Positions 49,828 to 62,586 of a DNA stretch of 64,000 bases are shown in pieces; position 1 is the first letter of the stretch; the number at the start of each line of letters is the position of its first letter. Where the stretch lies: the NCBI GenBank assembly GCA_949317995.1, contig OX439039.1, forward strand, positions 15,987,282-16,051,281, in the 5' to 3' direction. Made by a program: the position numbers and the translations under genes. This DNA is from Acholoe squamosa (taxonomy: Eukaryota; Annelida; Polychaeta; Phyllodocida; Polynoidae). Below the pieces are notes generated by a model that saw only the letters and a program-made list of their open reading frames with translations, ran no database searches and was not told the DNA's origin.

Positions 49828-50116
49828 CTCCAGGCGACAGAGTGAAAATGTTGAGAGCTAAAGGTGCCTTCGACAGAGGGTACGAGGAAAATTCAAGGGA
49901 GGAAGTGGTCAACGTCGCTAAGGGGAGGAGATAAACGGGTAGTTCTATCCGGAGGAGGTTCAGAAGGTCTACAAGAGTCGTTACGGCAAGAGCAGGTACC
50001 TCATAGACAAGGTGCTGGCCTACAAGACCATCAAGGGTAAACGCTTAGCTTTCGTGTGTCGGAAAGGTTATAGCGACAAGTTCAACGAGTGGATTCCTGT
50101 CAAGCAAATTACGTAG
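49828..50116 (+). pseudogene. Integrase C-terminus with chromodomain remnant
   Basis: Continues the integrase in other frames. Around 49990-50115 the translation reads SRYLIDKVLAYKTIKGKRLA...GYSDKFNEWIPVKQI, the chromodomain as in element A (YNIEKIVKYRG...NSWEPV). It ends just before the penton ATG at 50128. Confidence 0.75.
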
Positions 50117-50127
50117 GAGAAAAAAAA

Positions 50128-51192
50128 ATGATCATCACCCTACCTAGCAACAGTTCTATGGACTATTACCCTGACAACACCTTGGCCACTTTCTGAACGC
50201 GCTTCGACTCACCGCTCCTTCTGTCAGAGGGCCACGAAGCGGCTGTGAAATCATCCTCCCGACAGAATGGAGCAACGTGCGAGACGACGACATGATCATG
50301 GTCATTCCTCTGCGCACAGCGAACTTGCTAGATGAGGTGAGAAAAGTTTTGAAAAGAGACAAAAAGGACGATGTCCCGAACATGAAACCAATGATGGTGG
50401 ACTGAGCCAAGGTGAACAGGCTGATCAACCTGAAGAAAATCCTTGACAGTACTAATCCTCTGAATGAAATGGAGGAGAACTTTTCTGGTGAGAACCCAAC
50501 GACAGAGCTATTAAAAAAAGAGATGGAGGACCAGATATTGAAACCTGGGAAGAAGTAGAAGCATGTCGCGTTGACACATGAAAAAATCGCAGTTCAAAGA
50601 CTACCTGTCAAGGCGGAGAATGAGGAGTCTGCTGGTGCAAAACTTGGTTCTGAAAATGGAGCGAACAATGAAGGTGCGAACGGCGACCAATGCTCAGTTC
50701 TTCGGGTTCTTGAACAGTCTCACAAAAGACCTGCTTGCAGGTGAAAACTTCCTAGTGCGGGGGTTCAAAGAAATCTTCCCTTACAACTCGGTGACGCGGC
50801 GCGTCACCATTAACGTGCCCCGATTCACGGTTGTGATCATCACCGATCATCTAGCGCACATTCTAGGATTCGGGAAGACACTCACCACCGCCCTCTACAT
50901 CATGGACCCGTTCGGAGACTTGTACTCTGGGTACGTGTACACCGACGCCATTTAAGAGAGACCCTTGGGTGACATGCATGTGCCTCTGTTATGGTGCGTC
51001 GCAGTGGACAGAAGCGGAAAGCAAAGAGGGGGAACACAAGCTGTCAGTTTTCCACAATTGGATTATTTTCCCTTGAAATCCAGAAGGTTGGACGAGATCA
51101 GGGTCTACCTAAGAGACAGAACCGGCCGACCCATACTATTCATGAGAGGCGAGGTGACGGTGACACTTCAATTGAGACCCGTCGAGCGTTAA
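50128..51192 (+). pseudogene. Penton pseudogene of element B
   Basis: Starts MIITLPSNSSMDYYPDNTLA, the family N-terminus, and stops at TGA near 50194. Later pieces match in other frames: NLLDEVRKVLKRD (about 50320), the 50578-50955 frame with TINVPRFT...LGFGKTL...YSGYVYTDAI, and the 50965-51192 frame with LDEIRVYLRDRTGRPI...VTLQLRP. At least three frame breaks. Useful because its C-terminus shows what the broken end of the element A penton should look like. Confidence 0.85.
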
Positions 51193-51555
51193 TTGAAGAG
51201 GTGCAGACATGATACGCAAACGAGCGTCATACTTTTCGTTGTCGAAGCGTACTGCCAGAACGGTCATGGTTTCGGAGATGAGCTCTTGGGTCTCATGCGC
51301 TCAGCCACACCGCTTTTGAAGACCGTGGGTAAAACACTGTTCTGCGCTGGTGTGGGTGTGGCCAAGGACATGATGGCGGGAGGGACTTTTAAGAAGAGCG
51401 TGAAAGAAAGAGGGGTAGGTGCTCTGAAGAGTCTGGCTGGTAGAGTGCTCTCTCCGGGAAAAAAAGCGGCGACCAAATGCCGTAGGCACTCTCCTGCTTC
51501 TCAGACGGGTGGAGGTTCCTGTAAAAGATGCCAGAGTGACATTTTCAATCGCTAG
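51193..51555 (+). pseudogene. Basic core-protein homologue
   Basis: 120 codons. GHGFGDELLGLMRSATPLLK and AGGTFKKSVKERGVGALKSL correspond to the element A core protein (GLGSLIGGLLRGAVPLLSK, GKGFKKSVVRRSK). The Arg/Gly tail is missing and the N-terminal Tyr-rich part is out of frame. Possibly still readable but probably decayed. Confidence 0.7.
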
Positions 51556-51628
51556 GCGAGCAACCTATAAATAAAAAGGACTAGCGGTCAAGGGCGTCAG
51601 TCTACCACCGACATGAAGAGAGAGCGCA

Positions 51629-52799
51629 ATGGCCTACGTACACGAGAACAGCAGGAAGTGTGCTCTCTCTGAGCTTGACCTGCACGCCATACCACTGACT
51701 CGGACCACTATCCTGAAGTCGACCTTCGTCAGGTTAGAGATGAAAAACTCTTTGGGAGACTAAAGCAACATAAATTTCACTATCAGTAAGTCGCCAGAGT
51801 ACACAGACCTGAACGAAAACTACCTTCATTTAGAATGTGAGGTCCTGAAACCAAACGGTGAGGCTCTGGACGCCTACGACAAGGTGGCTCCGGTGAACAA
51901 CTTGGCTCACTCGCTCTTCAAGGACATCCAAGTCTCCATCAGCGGTTTCAAATTGTCTGGCAACACCGAAACCTACCCCTACAGAGCTTACCTGGAAGCT
52001 TTATTTAACTATGACAAAGGGGTGAAGGACAACATCATGAGCATCCAAGGCTTGCACCAAGAGGCGGCTGGTAAATTCGACACCTTATCTGACGAGAACC
52101 CAGGGTTCAAGGCACACAAAGAACTCATCTCCAATGGGGGCTTTCCGCTGATGGCGAGACTCCACTTTGACCTGGCTCATCAACCAAAGTTCATAGCTGG
52201 AGAGACGGAAATCAATCTGACTCTGAAACAAGCTTCGCCTAGTTTCTATCTGATGAGCGCCGGCAACATGACGAGCTACGCCATCCCTGCAGGTAACAGA
52301 AATCACACCTACACGCACTCCAACACAGGTCAACTGCCAAAGTCCATGATGATTTGTTTTATGGACCACAACGCCTTCAATGGAAGTTATGCCAAGAATC
52401 CGTTCGAACTGAAACATTGCAACGTCAACTCGCTTCAAGTGATAGTGAACAACCAGAAGGTACCGAACGACACCTACGTGCCAAACTTTGCCAAAAAGAA
52501 GGGGTGAAAGAATTCCTGGCACTACACACGGAAACGGGAATGTATAAGGGTTCGCCCTCCTGCGGCATTTCCTAGAATGATTTCCTGAATGGGTACACGC
52601 TCTTCCCGCTGGATCTAACTCTGGACAGGTCGCACGACGGGTGTAGAGTGAAACTTATAAAGCAGGTCAACTGAGAGTGGAGCTCAGTTTTGGCGTGGCG
52701 CTGGCGGAGACGACAACAGTGCTCCTGTACTTGGTGTACGACAATGTCGTCGAGCTGACCAGAGATCAACATCCCATCACAGACTATCATATGAACTAA
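51629..52799 (+). pseudogene. Major capsid pseudogene of element B
   Basis: Starts MAYVHENSRKCALSELDLHA at 51629, with ELDLHAIPLT as in element A. An early stop lies near 51761. The main open part (51884-52507) has PVNNLAHSLFKD and continues through SFYLMSAGN to NPFELKHCNVNSLQV. After further breaks the end TDYHMN matches element A and stops at 52797-52799. Confidence 0.88.
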
Positions 52800-52867
52800 A
52801 GATGAGAGAGTAGTGCATGAATACAGTTAAAATAAACAAGAGTGTTGAAGGAAAACATTCACACAAA

Positions 52868-53260
52868 ACATAATTTCCTAGGTGTTTTCTCTTGTGACAC
52901 TTTCCCCAAGCACCCTGTCAATGACACTTGTTTCATGAGTAACAGGATCTTCCACGTTTACCAGGTCAACATTGAGTGGCGTTTTACGTGTCGAGGACAG
53001 GAGAGGAGTACTACTTTGATTCATTCGGTTTACCTCTGCTGAGTTCTTATCTTTCCTGAGACGTTCTGCTCCATTCAAGTGGCAAAGAAATCGTATTCAA
53101 CTCCAAGACACTTCTGCTGACACCTGTGGACCTCATTGCGTGCATTTCCTGATCAAAGCATGTCCAACAAAGAGCGTCATGCAAATGAGCAGAAACCCAA
53201 AACTGAGCGATCGGTCGGTGAGTCAAAGGCTCGCGATGATGACGATGATGTGAAAACGGA
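52868..53260 (+). pseudogene. Maturation protease pseudogene
   Basis: FLGVFSCDTFPKHPVNDTCF corresponds to YLGTFASNQCPKKPIPSTCF in element A. Further on, in shifted frames, come the FDSFGLPL block and ADTCGPHCVHFLIKAC with the Cys nucleophile context. The His motif is changed (VNIEWRF where A has GQHWVAF), so it is inactive. Confidence 0.8.
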
Positions 53261-53275
53261 AGATGGGTGCTGGTA
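53160..53275 (+). pseudogene. Remnant of the small last late gene
   Basis: A short frame starting MSNKERHANEQKPK inside the protease remnant and ending after an Asp run. Its position and MSN start equal those of the 141-aa frame in element A (13854). The rest has no clear similarity. Confidence 0.4.
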
Positions 53276-53524
53276 ACGTGTGCAAGTCATGCAGACAAAT
53301 ATCCTATGTCTGGCCGAAATGGTGTTGGTTTTATCCAAACTAGTGAGAGTATGTTGGAAGAGGTCAACTGTGGGAGCACTGACAAAGTGTGACTTTGCGG
53401 TTTGCTGAAAGGTCGTGCAAAAAAGTAAAATGATTGACTGAAATGTTGTTTCATGAAAAATAAAAAAACTAAATTAACTTATTCCGTTTTAGTTTTATGT
53501 TATGACACATAATAATATACAAAA

Positions 53525-53954
53525 CCTTATTTGCATAATTAGCCCTACCCCTTAGGGGTCACGTGACTAATCCCCTAATTAGGTCATAATGGTGGCTACT
53601 AGTCCCCTAAATAGGTCATGTTACCATGGTTACCAAAATACTGGCCTCTAATTGGTTGAGAGATTCCACATGATCCGCTAATCCCCTAATTAGGTCACAA
53701 TACCATGGTTACCAGAATGCTGGCCTCTGATTGGCTGTGTGGTGTTTGCTAATTTCCTAAGTAGGTCACTTTACCATCATTACCAGAATACTGGCCTCTG
53801 ATTGGCTAAAAGGAGGTCATGTGACCCCCTGAGTAGGTCATGTTGCCATGTCAACGGGTCACGTGACCAAGTGGGGGCCTCTGATTGGCTGCAGGTCGAG
53901 TGAGTAATAAACAGTACTTAACTTTAGTCCCGTTCCGATACATACTATACTACT
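53525..53954 (-). repeat. Right TIR of element B with internal tandem copies
   Basis: The outer part is the inverse of 45004-45250. Further in, a block of about 85 bp (CTAATCCCCTAATTAGGTCA...ACCATGGTTACCAGAATACTGGCCTCTGATTGG) is repeated about three times (from about 53570 to 53800), while the left TIR has one. The repeated block contains an inverted CCAAT box. Confidence 0.85.
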
Positions 53955-53960
53955 AATGTT

Positions 53961-56380
53961 TATTGACTTCAAACTCAATGGACCTAGGGCCCAAAGATTC
54001 ATGAACACTATACCGGTTGCATGTCAATAACTCACCAGAGTCCCCCATTCTAGGTTTCTAATTGGGCTTTGATTGGCTTTTCTTGGAATTTCTCTGGTCC
54101 TGACCCTGTCCCCCAGGGCCCTAATTCCTGCCTTTATTTTTACCTGAGCCATGGCCCTGATTTTCTTCAGATTTCGGTTTTTTAAGACATTCAGTATCAA
54201 ATTTCTTTTTTTATTCAAATCATCAGTGCCAAATTTGAACTCATGATTGACTTGCATGAAAACATTCAACTCACTTCTCTGCTAAACTTAGACCTTTAAA
54301 AAGTGTACCATTAAAAAAAATAGAAACAAACCATTATACAAAACATGGCTGTAGTTTCCTTTAGATAACAAAATAACACTTTTATGCAAAACATTTCAAG
54401 AAGGCCACTTCACCGCATTTAATCAATCAATATAGATGTCCGTACTTGGAAATACTGACGTCCATATTTCCTTTTCCATATTTGAACACCACTTGGTCCA
54501 TACCCCCACCGTATTTAAAATGTGGACCCTAAAATTCAAATATGGACCTCCAAGGAAGTTGTTTTTATTGGTAAATTGCATATGATTTGTTCATTCATTG
54601 TTTTGTGAGCACTACATATGTGATGACTGCTGCAACCAGATGTTCTCTAATGCAAAATAACCGAGGTAATAAAAAATATATATTTGTATATATTCAGTCA
54701 CACATTTGCTCATAACTTAATTTTAGCTTCTCAAGGTGATCTAACATTAGTTTTTAAACTCCTCCATGATATTGGCTGGGCATACCTCACAGACTGTAAA
54801 AATATCTGTTGAATCTATGGGGGATCCTTGTAAAACTGAACAGTGAACCACCGTAATTTTACGAGAAATTCCAGGTGGCAGCGTGGTGGTTCAAGCTGTA
54901 GAATCTCTATGAAAATAACGACATGTCTGTAAAAAATAATGAAGGATCTCTGGCAACTTTGAGACGAAAGGTTATTTGTTATTTTGACATTTTTTTTTAA
55001 GGTGAAGGAACAGTTTACTTACACACCACCAGTAGATCCTTGATCATGCCTACTCACCTGCAATGGGAAAAAAAAAAACATTCATTTTAGCAAAGCTTAA
55101 CTGAAAGAGATATTTGGGCCAGTCACCTGAGAACTGTAATATTTTGTGAGAAGAGAATAAATAAAGCCTAGTTAAACCAGCCATGTATGTTCCATATATA
55201 TATAATAATAAAAGTAAGAATAGTGGAATCTGATCTGGCATGAAGAACAGCAGTTTGACTAAACCGGCATGTAATGAGAAAGTGAGGAATCATTCCATCC
55301 GTCCCAAAGAACTAGTCTGGCTGATCCAGATAGGGTTATGTAAGAACCACAATCTCAAACTCTGAATCTTCACTACAACCTCACAATTGTACATTAGAAC
55401 CAACAGGGTTATTTCTTTAGGTACTATGATCAACAACATCCCTAAGATTGAACATGTTAATATTCCTCCTATGGATATATCGGTGGTATTTTGAAATAAC
55501 CCCCAGGGCCTGATGTGTTAGCAGAAGAGGTATAGATACCCTTTCATGCTGGCTACAGGCTACACTGAATATGAGAATATTGGAAGCCAAGGAGAATCAA
55601 ACTTTGATTCATAGATATGGCAACAAACCGTTTCCACATACATCACATAAGGTTTCAATGTTCCAGTGAGCCTAAAGTTTCGAAAATGTTTTTGATATGT
55701 ACTATTTAATTAGCTAGAATCATATTGCAATTTAAGTAAAGCCATTTGACCAAATATCCAGATACATGGAAATCATGGGAAATATATTTTTCTGGTAGTT
55801 GACAGCTAGGGAGAGTGTTTTGCTGGCAAAATCTTACACCATTTCATGTTTAAATTCATCAGCAATTCATCAACATTCTACCACAGTTCAGATACTTAGA
55901 CAGAACTTTTGCTATGCTGAAGGTAAACTTGGCTACATAGTAATCTTACCAAACAACAAAGATGAAAACAGTTTCAAGCGTTAGGGTCTCTGCCAATGTA
56001 TTGCTTGAAATAAAAAAAAAAAATCTGTGGCGGATTTAGACCGCGGGCGTGGGGAAGTTGGCCCCTGTTTGTTTCCACTGAATAACTCGAGCAGTCTGTA
56101 GCTGATCAGTAAATGTATAGCACCTTGTGTAAATGAATAGACATGCATTCATTGCTTTGGTTTATACAAAATGAGTGTTGGTGAGTGTTATAATGGGATG
56201 GGAAGGTTGTTGTCATTTGCACAATACATATGTGTGCAAAGCATATACAGGGATTGATATCCCTGCATTGCGGTCTGACACAACCTATGATAGAATTTCT
56301 GCTGTCTTTGTGCATGCTCTTTTAGGGAGTGTTTATTTAGTCTCTGTCTCGCAAAGTTTATTATGAGGATCATGCTTCAT
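53961..56380. other. Non-coding, nothing recognised
   Basis: No supported gene. An 81-codon minus-strand frame at 54024-54269, rich in Lys/Arg, has no recognisable domain. Poly-A/poly-T runs occur near 55065 and 56015. Confidence 0.4.
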
Positions 56381-56381
56381 A

Positions 56382-56382
<1 letters not shown>

Positions 56383-56434
<52 letters not shown>

Positions 56435-56463
56435 TGTCTCTCTGTCTCTGTCTCTGTCTCTCT
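56383..56463. repeat. (TC)n microsatellite
   Basis: About 80 bp of CT dinucleotides, degenerating to CTGTCTCTGTCTC at the right end. Confidence 0.9.
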
Positions 56464-59400
56464 CCCTTCAAACTAATAACGTCACTTCAAGTGTGATATT
56501 GAAGTCCATTATTTAGTGATCATTTACCGTGTTTGCCAATGACCAGCTATGACTAGAATGCCTAGCAAAGACATGATATGACTAAAAAAACCCTAGCAAC
56601 CCCACAAGGCTTAGCAATGTTGGATATGAAGTGATAGAAGGAAACACATGGCAAATCGCAGCATATTGGACCAAAGTCATATGACACTGTCTGTAATTGA
56701 TTTAGTCCTCAGCCTAATTTCAGGGTTCTGTAGGTACAAGGAATGGTAAACAAGCTGAGACATCCAACATATCCAATATCCAGTAGCAATGTTGAAGCAT
56801 AAATAACAGAAGGAGCTTCAGGGTAGGACATGCCGTGTTGATACACTGAAAAAAGTCTTCCTGACAAAATGAGATGTGTATCCATGTCAACTTGATTTGA
56901 CACATAGAGCACATGTCATTGGGACATGGCACATATGTCACCATGACAACTGTCTTCATTACGCATGTCAAGTGGAGTTGACAAACCAAATGTGAGAGTG
57001 TCAACCTCATGAAACTTGCCTTTCATGCATGTCATGTGGGAGACAATCATGACCTGTGCAGTATGTGTCAGAGAGATCAGTCTTCTTTTCTCTGTGTACA
57101 TAATCATTTGACACTGTCTGGAAAGTTGATCAAATCCTCAGCCCTCTTAAGCTACACAGGTCCTGGCTATTCTTAGGTGTTATGGTTCGAGTTCTTGTAT
57201 AACTTTGGTAAAGTTTGAGATATGTTGATATCAAGTAAAACCAGACAAGATAGCTCGGGTTAGTGCAACCAGCACATGTTTATTCAGAAATTACATATGT
57301 TTGAAGTGGCACTATGGATATAGCTCAGTGCTCAAGAGATTTTGCTCTGGCCTCAGCCAGAAGCCAACTGAACTCCTTAACCCCTAGGTGGCCAAGCGCG
57401 CTTTTAAGCACAGTTTTGCCTTAAATGGGGCTTAAATACAAGTATATTGAATGAAACTAACATCCAGATACTTCTACTTGTCCAATCTGCAAAGTTAGAC
57501 CTTCTATAGAACGGCCATGACCTCCCAATCACAATACAGCCATCAAGTTTTCTTAATCTCCATTATATAAAACACAGGGAGTCAAAACCTGAAAATGAGC
57601 TGTAATACTATGTGATTCATTAGATGGCCACCCTCCACTCGGCCAAGACCAGACATGACACCAATATCATGCTAGATCATATACATGTCCCAAACTCACA
57701 TTAGATTCTACAAGAAATCTTCTTATCCATTAAGATAATCCATGCAGTGTTACTAGCACATTATGTTTCCTGAGTGGTAGTACACATATATGCAGAATCA
57801 GCTTTGAATGAGGCCTCAGAATTATGTATGGGGGAGGCTATACATTACACAAGAAAGACTAAATACTACCAAATTACAAATGGATTTTTTTGGTAACTAT
57901 GGTCGCCAAACCTGACCAATAAATTCCAAGCCTTCACTGAGTTATGACTATTCAGGACATGTAATACAGAGCCAATATCAAAAATGAAGATCAAAATAAC
58001 ACATGGGATTATCAGCTAAGTGATATAATTGTGAAATAATGTAAAATGGTCAAATTATTCTGGGCACCAAAAGGTTAAGCGGTCCCAGGTAGGGACTGGG
58101 ACAGCGGCCAGAGATCTAAGCTGAGATCTCTGACTGACCTGACCTCTCGAATTAGGAGCTAAAACTATATAATATGCTCCATGAGCCCCTATACATGGGA
58201 TGTGTCTTACACAAGAGGTATTACGATATCACCCATTACCTATCTACCGAAACTGGGGATGATGAGCGATTTCTGAATGTACACAGGTATTATGGTAGGC
58301 TTATTTTCGTTCAACCCCATTCTACAGGCATGACCATAATGATTGTACACGGTAAATGAAGGTGGTCTTGCTAATGAGATTTTTCTCACAACTTAAAGAC
58401 CGAATCACAATCTGAAACTTGTATAGATAATTATTTAGAAGCCTGCGGCAAATGCCGATACTGTGCACAGTTATCTATATTTTCTTTATAACTACTAGAT
58501 CGTTTCATGTGGGAGCAAAATTTTATAAATAGCTAGAGAAACTCGGCATTTAGAAAGGAATTAGGTAAGCAGATGTAAGCTCAATGTTGCTACAGAATCC
58601 CATCAGGTGTCAGGCCATAATCCATTAGCCATGACAGGGATCCTATTTGAGGCTTGGTAGCATTTCATCACAGACATGCATCGACCATTATACGAACTGC
58701 ACTGTAATAAGAAACAAAGAAAGGAATCAATAGGTTCTATGTAATGCCTTTTGCCAGAATGTGTCAGGCATGACATCAGAAATTTTCAAAGTCATAGGGG
58801 ATTTTACGTTTTAAAAGGTCAATATTATATCCCTTACTGCATAGAAGTGACCCCTTTTAGGCACTGCCTCTGGAGTATGACCTGTCATCCTGCTCTGCAC
58901 TGGCTAACATTTTATCCTTTAAAATAGCTTTGCAGGCTATGAAATGCATACAATGTGTGTGAATGTGTGTGAATCGTGCCTAGTCATTTCTTTACTATGA
59001 GGAAAGTACAGTACACATTCACTATGCTTCTACAGCACTAATCATTCAATATATAGAAGAGCTCCACTTATTTATGATAGGTGAAACAGTGATAATTGTA
59101 ACTCAATGCTTTCTGATAGTGCCTTTACAGAGGAAGGATTTAATGTATTATGCATCTAAGTTGGCATGAGGCACAGGTGGTTATAAGCTATGATACGTGC
59201 TTGTTGTGACGATGCATTCGGGAATATCTAGTATGAAGGACCTATATCTCTCCATGGAAGCATCATGACACCAAAGGAGTATGCCCCTTCAGGCAGTACA
59301 ATGTCCTCTAGCCATTAGAAGACTAGAATTTAATTGGTGAAAGCTATATTATCCTGTTTTTTATCGATCCTCGAAATGATATGTTGAGTAATACAACACT

Positions 59401-61828
59401 TTTCATGCATCTGCAAGACCCTTCTGCATGTGAATAACATAATAACCAGTGTAGTTAATGCCATTAGATACTTTCTATTGGAAAGAGCTTGCTGAGGCCA
59501 GACAGTTTTATTGGATTTCTAATAAACGATTGCTCAGCTGTCTAACTATCATGGAGTTCCTTTTTTGTTTCAATTCGATATAATCGTAGATAAAACTAGG
59601 TCCATTCCCGATTACAACAGTCATAAATAGAAGAGCTATTGTTGCTCTGTTAGGAAGCCACAGTTGTGGCAAACAGAATACAGCAATTTGATAGGGGGAG
59701 ACGGTTTTATGTTCGAGTCATTTTAAAAGTTGGGGATACTGAAAGGTAATTTTCATGAGGAAAAGTAAAATAGTAGTGGAAAGGGCAGCCATAAATGTAG
59801 CAGCGAGCACAATAATTAGCACTGTTATATTTCCCTTCTTTGTTTTTTTAGGGAAAACGCTATAGCACACTATGTGCACATCATTCATAATAAGATAATT
59901 TTTAATGTTAACAGTGAAGATAATGTATCATAATCTTACTTAAATGAAATGATTTTATATGCTTATGATTGTCAGGTGATTATTTCAGGCTTACTCCCAT
60001 CAGCCTAGTCCCTATCCTTTCATCTCCTTTCTTACATCCAAGACAACTCACTGATTTCCCACAAAGCATTGCCTTAGTTAGCTTCCTAAAATCATCATCA
60101 CTTATACAGGTAAAGGCTGGACCCTGTCATGCATACTGTGCCCAGAAGGTGATGTGTCCCTAACACTGACCAGGCTATTATAGACTCAGGATGTATGTCT
60201 GGCATGCATATGGCTAAAACCGATATCTAAATTCTAGAATATATATTGGCTGATATCATACAATGCACTTTCATGCCTCTTCATAACATAATGAGTGCAC
60301 CTCTGTCCTTACTTCACTCAACCTTGCTTCTTTCACTGCATTAAATTTGTGAGGGGTTGGATCAAGGCATGCTCTCATATTCTTTCTCTATAGATGTATA
60401 GTACATGTATATAACTCCAGCAAAGTCACTTCCCTTTCCCTTTCCCTTTCCCAATAAGACCTGACCTTGGAATATCAAAGACTTCCGCCTACCCTGTACA
60501 ATTAGTAATGCCATGGCATGTAAGTGCTGCGAAAGTCGGAAAACGCCGATACTTTGCGAAAAAATTAAGTATCTTTCCCTTGCTCTGGAAAGCAAACTAC
60601 TGAAGATACAGGAATGGCAAACCACTTTCCAGAATCCTAGACATTTATTTCATGATGAGCTTTTATTTTATGGCCACAAATTGCTGTTTTCCAGGAGACT
60701 ATTTTCAGCCAGTTCTACTTTTGTCCAATATTGTCTTCATGGGTATTTCATAAGGCATACTTTAGGGTGGCCTTGCCAAAAGGCCATAACTCACAGATAG
60801 ACAATATCAGCATATCTGACCAGGAAACAATTCAAGACTTATCATGATACCCGGCACTTTCTAATATATTAAGGATTTATTATCATGGACACATCAAACA
60901 TATGAAAACACCAGTTTGGAAAACACAATATGAGTGAAATTTTAAAAAGTATGGCACCTTTCCAAGATGTCTAAAGGGTTTAGAAATTATATTCTAAATC
61001 AGCTAACCATTCCAATGAAGGGCAAAAATGTGAGATCCCATCCCAACTATCGTATCACAGTCCCAGCTCAGAGAGTTGGCCAGTATGTGGCTCTATTAAT
61101 AGCACCTGCAAGCATAAAAGAAAAATCCCACACCTTAAAGGAAGTTAAAATGGTCACGAATTAATATATATCAAAATATCTAAGGATTAAATTATATGCT
61201 TAAGATATGGCAGGCAATTCAACTGCGGTTGTCAGTCCCTTTAACCATTTCAATAGAAAATGAGTCTACGGCTCCAATGAAAGGAAATTTAAAAAATGGT
61301 TTGAAAAAATGATAAAATAAAAGTCCCACTCCTTCTTATGAAGCTTAACAGGTGTACATATCAAACACTTTAAACATTGCTATGTATGGTAAAAAGGTGT
61401 GAGCTCAAAAGATTGAAAGGTGATTGTGCTTAAACATAGGTCTCTATGGGCACCATGATGGCTAACAATAGAATGAAACAGACGTATAATGATTACATAG
61501 AAAATGGAATGTGCCATCCAAACAATTTAATCCATGTATGACTAGGTATTATGGCCAAGGGAATGGTTTTAACTGTTCTGAAATTTGCCACCAGGGGGGC
61601 CTCTGAGTTTGCACAACAACAACATTTAATGGATGCCGGAAATTATCATGCCAGTCACCTATGTCAAATTTCAAAATGATTGGACATGTAGTTATGATTT
61701 TATAGCCTTATGTGGCAGATCCTGACTTTCTTTATGGACAAAGGCCATAGACAACTGATTTTGTCAATTTTAACCACCAACAGTTCGATAAATACTTTGT
61801 GAAATTATCCCTAAAAAAGTTAGGCTAT
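56464..61828. other. Non-coding, nothing recognised
   Basis: About 5.4 kb without a gene I can support. 57304-57350 (GGATATAGCTCAGTGCTCAAGAG) resembles the 5' half of a tRNA and may be a SINE head, but I see no B box. Tandem CCCTTT units lie at 60432-60450. Scattered frames under 100 codons have no domain. Confidence 0.4.
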
Positions 61829-61834
61829 TATATA

Positions 61835-61891
<57 letters not shown>
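61829..61891. repeat. (TA)n microsatellite
   Basis: About 60 bp of TA repeats directly next to the putative LTR edge at 61892. Confidence 0.9.
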
Positions 61892-61894
<3 letters not shown>

Positions 61895-62457
61895 AGCGTT
61901 TCCCTACTCCGCCCGTAAATAAAGGATTTGGTACAAATAGCCTGGCTGCACCTCCTATAAATCAGAATCTCCAGAACCGCTCCAGAGGTAACATCTCCAG
62001 CCATCTCCTGCTACCTGCTATACCTCTACACTATGGTTAAACTATGCTAGACAGGCATAGGATTCAATCATTAGTGGCCAGAGGCTATCTTCTACAAGAC
62101 ATCCACCAGAGGGTAAAGTTATTCCTTATTACATTATTCCTCTAAGCAGCAGGTCAGGAGCTAGGTGTGGGAACCCACCTAGAACTATGCTGGACATTGT
62201 ATTATTATTACCTCACAGGTGGAGTGGAACAGAACATTATACTCTATGAACTATTGTATATTTACTGTATGTGGAAATTACCTGCATATTAACATATGTG
62301 TGATTGATATTTCTTACATGTTGCCTAAAGCTGAATAAACCAGTGATAACTGGAAATAACACTATTTATAAGAGCTTGTTGGATTTACACTACATACCAC
62401 TAGTCATATGATATTTCTCATATGACAACTTGATCATGCACAAATACTAGTATGACA
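61892..62457 (-). repeat. Possible 3' LTR of a retrotransposon
   Basis: On the minus strand this 566-bp stretch starts TGTCATACTAG and ends CGCTACA, as LTRs start TG and end CA. Just upstream (62458-62474) the minus strand reads GAGGGCGGGGTGG, a good polypurine tract for plus-strand priming. A second LTR is not in the window, so the call rests on these borders only. Confidence 0.4.
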
Positions 62458-62586
62458 CCACCCCGCCCTCACCCATCCACCCTATTGGCAACCCCGTAAC
62501 TACTATCACTCTGTCCTTGTCCAGGGCGGGCAAGGGTTAGTTGCCATCCATATCCCCCACCACCGTGTCTACTCTGGTTGGCACCA
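62458..62586. other. Spacer between LTR candidate and ORF
   Basis: Holds the candidate polypurine tract at 62458-62474 and otherwise nothing recognised. Confidence 0.35.

Larger units (their letters stand above)
45004..53954. mobile_element. Decayed Polinton element B, inverted relative to A
   Basis: 8,951 bp with inverted repeats starting AGTAGTAT(G/A)GTATGTATCGG and a perfect 6-bp duplication AATGTT. Gene remnants run from the left: Cys-rich protein (minus), an acidic repeat region, a Ser-rich ORF, then ATPase, integrase, penton, core protein, capsid and protease (all plus). This is the order of element A turned around. PolB, the Death-domain gene and several others are missing. Almost every remaining gene is frame-shifted, truncated or has lost catalytic residues. 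Sequence divergence from A is large, so it belongs to another subfamily. Confidence 0.93.

Noticed and set aside
54024..54269. 81-codon Lys/Arg-rich frame right of element B
   Set aside because: No recognisable family, no promoter or neighbour to support it.
57304..57380. tRNA gene
   Set aside because: Only an A-box-like half is present; no T-arm or B box and no cloverleaf. A SINE head at best.
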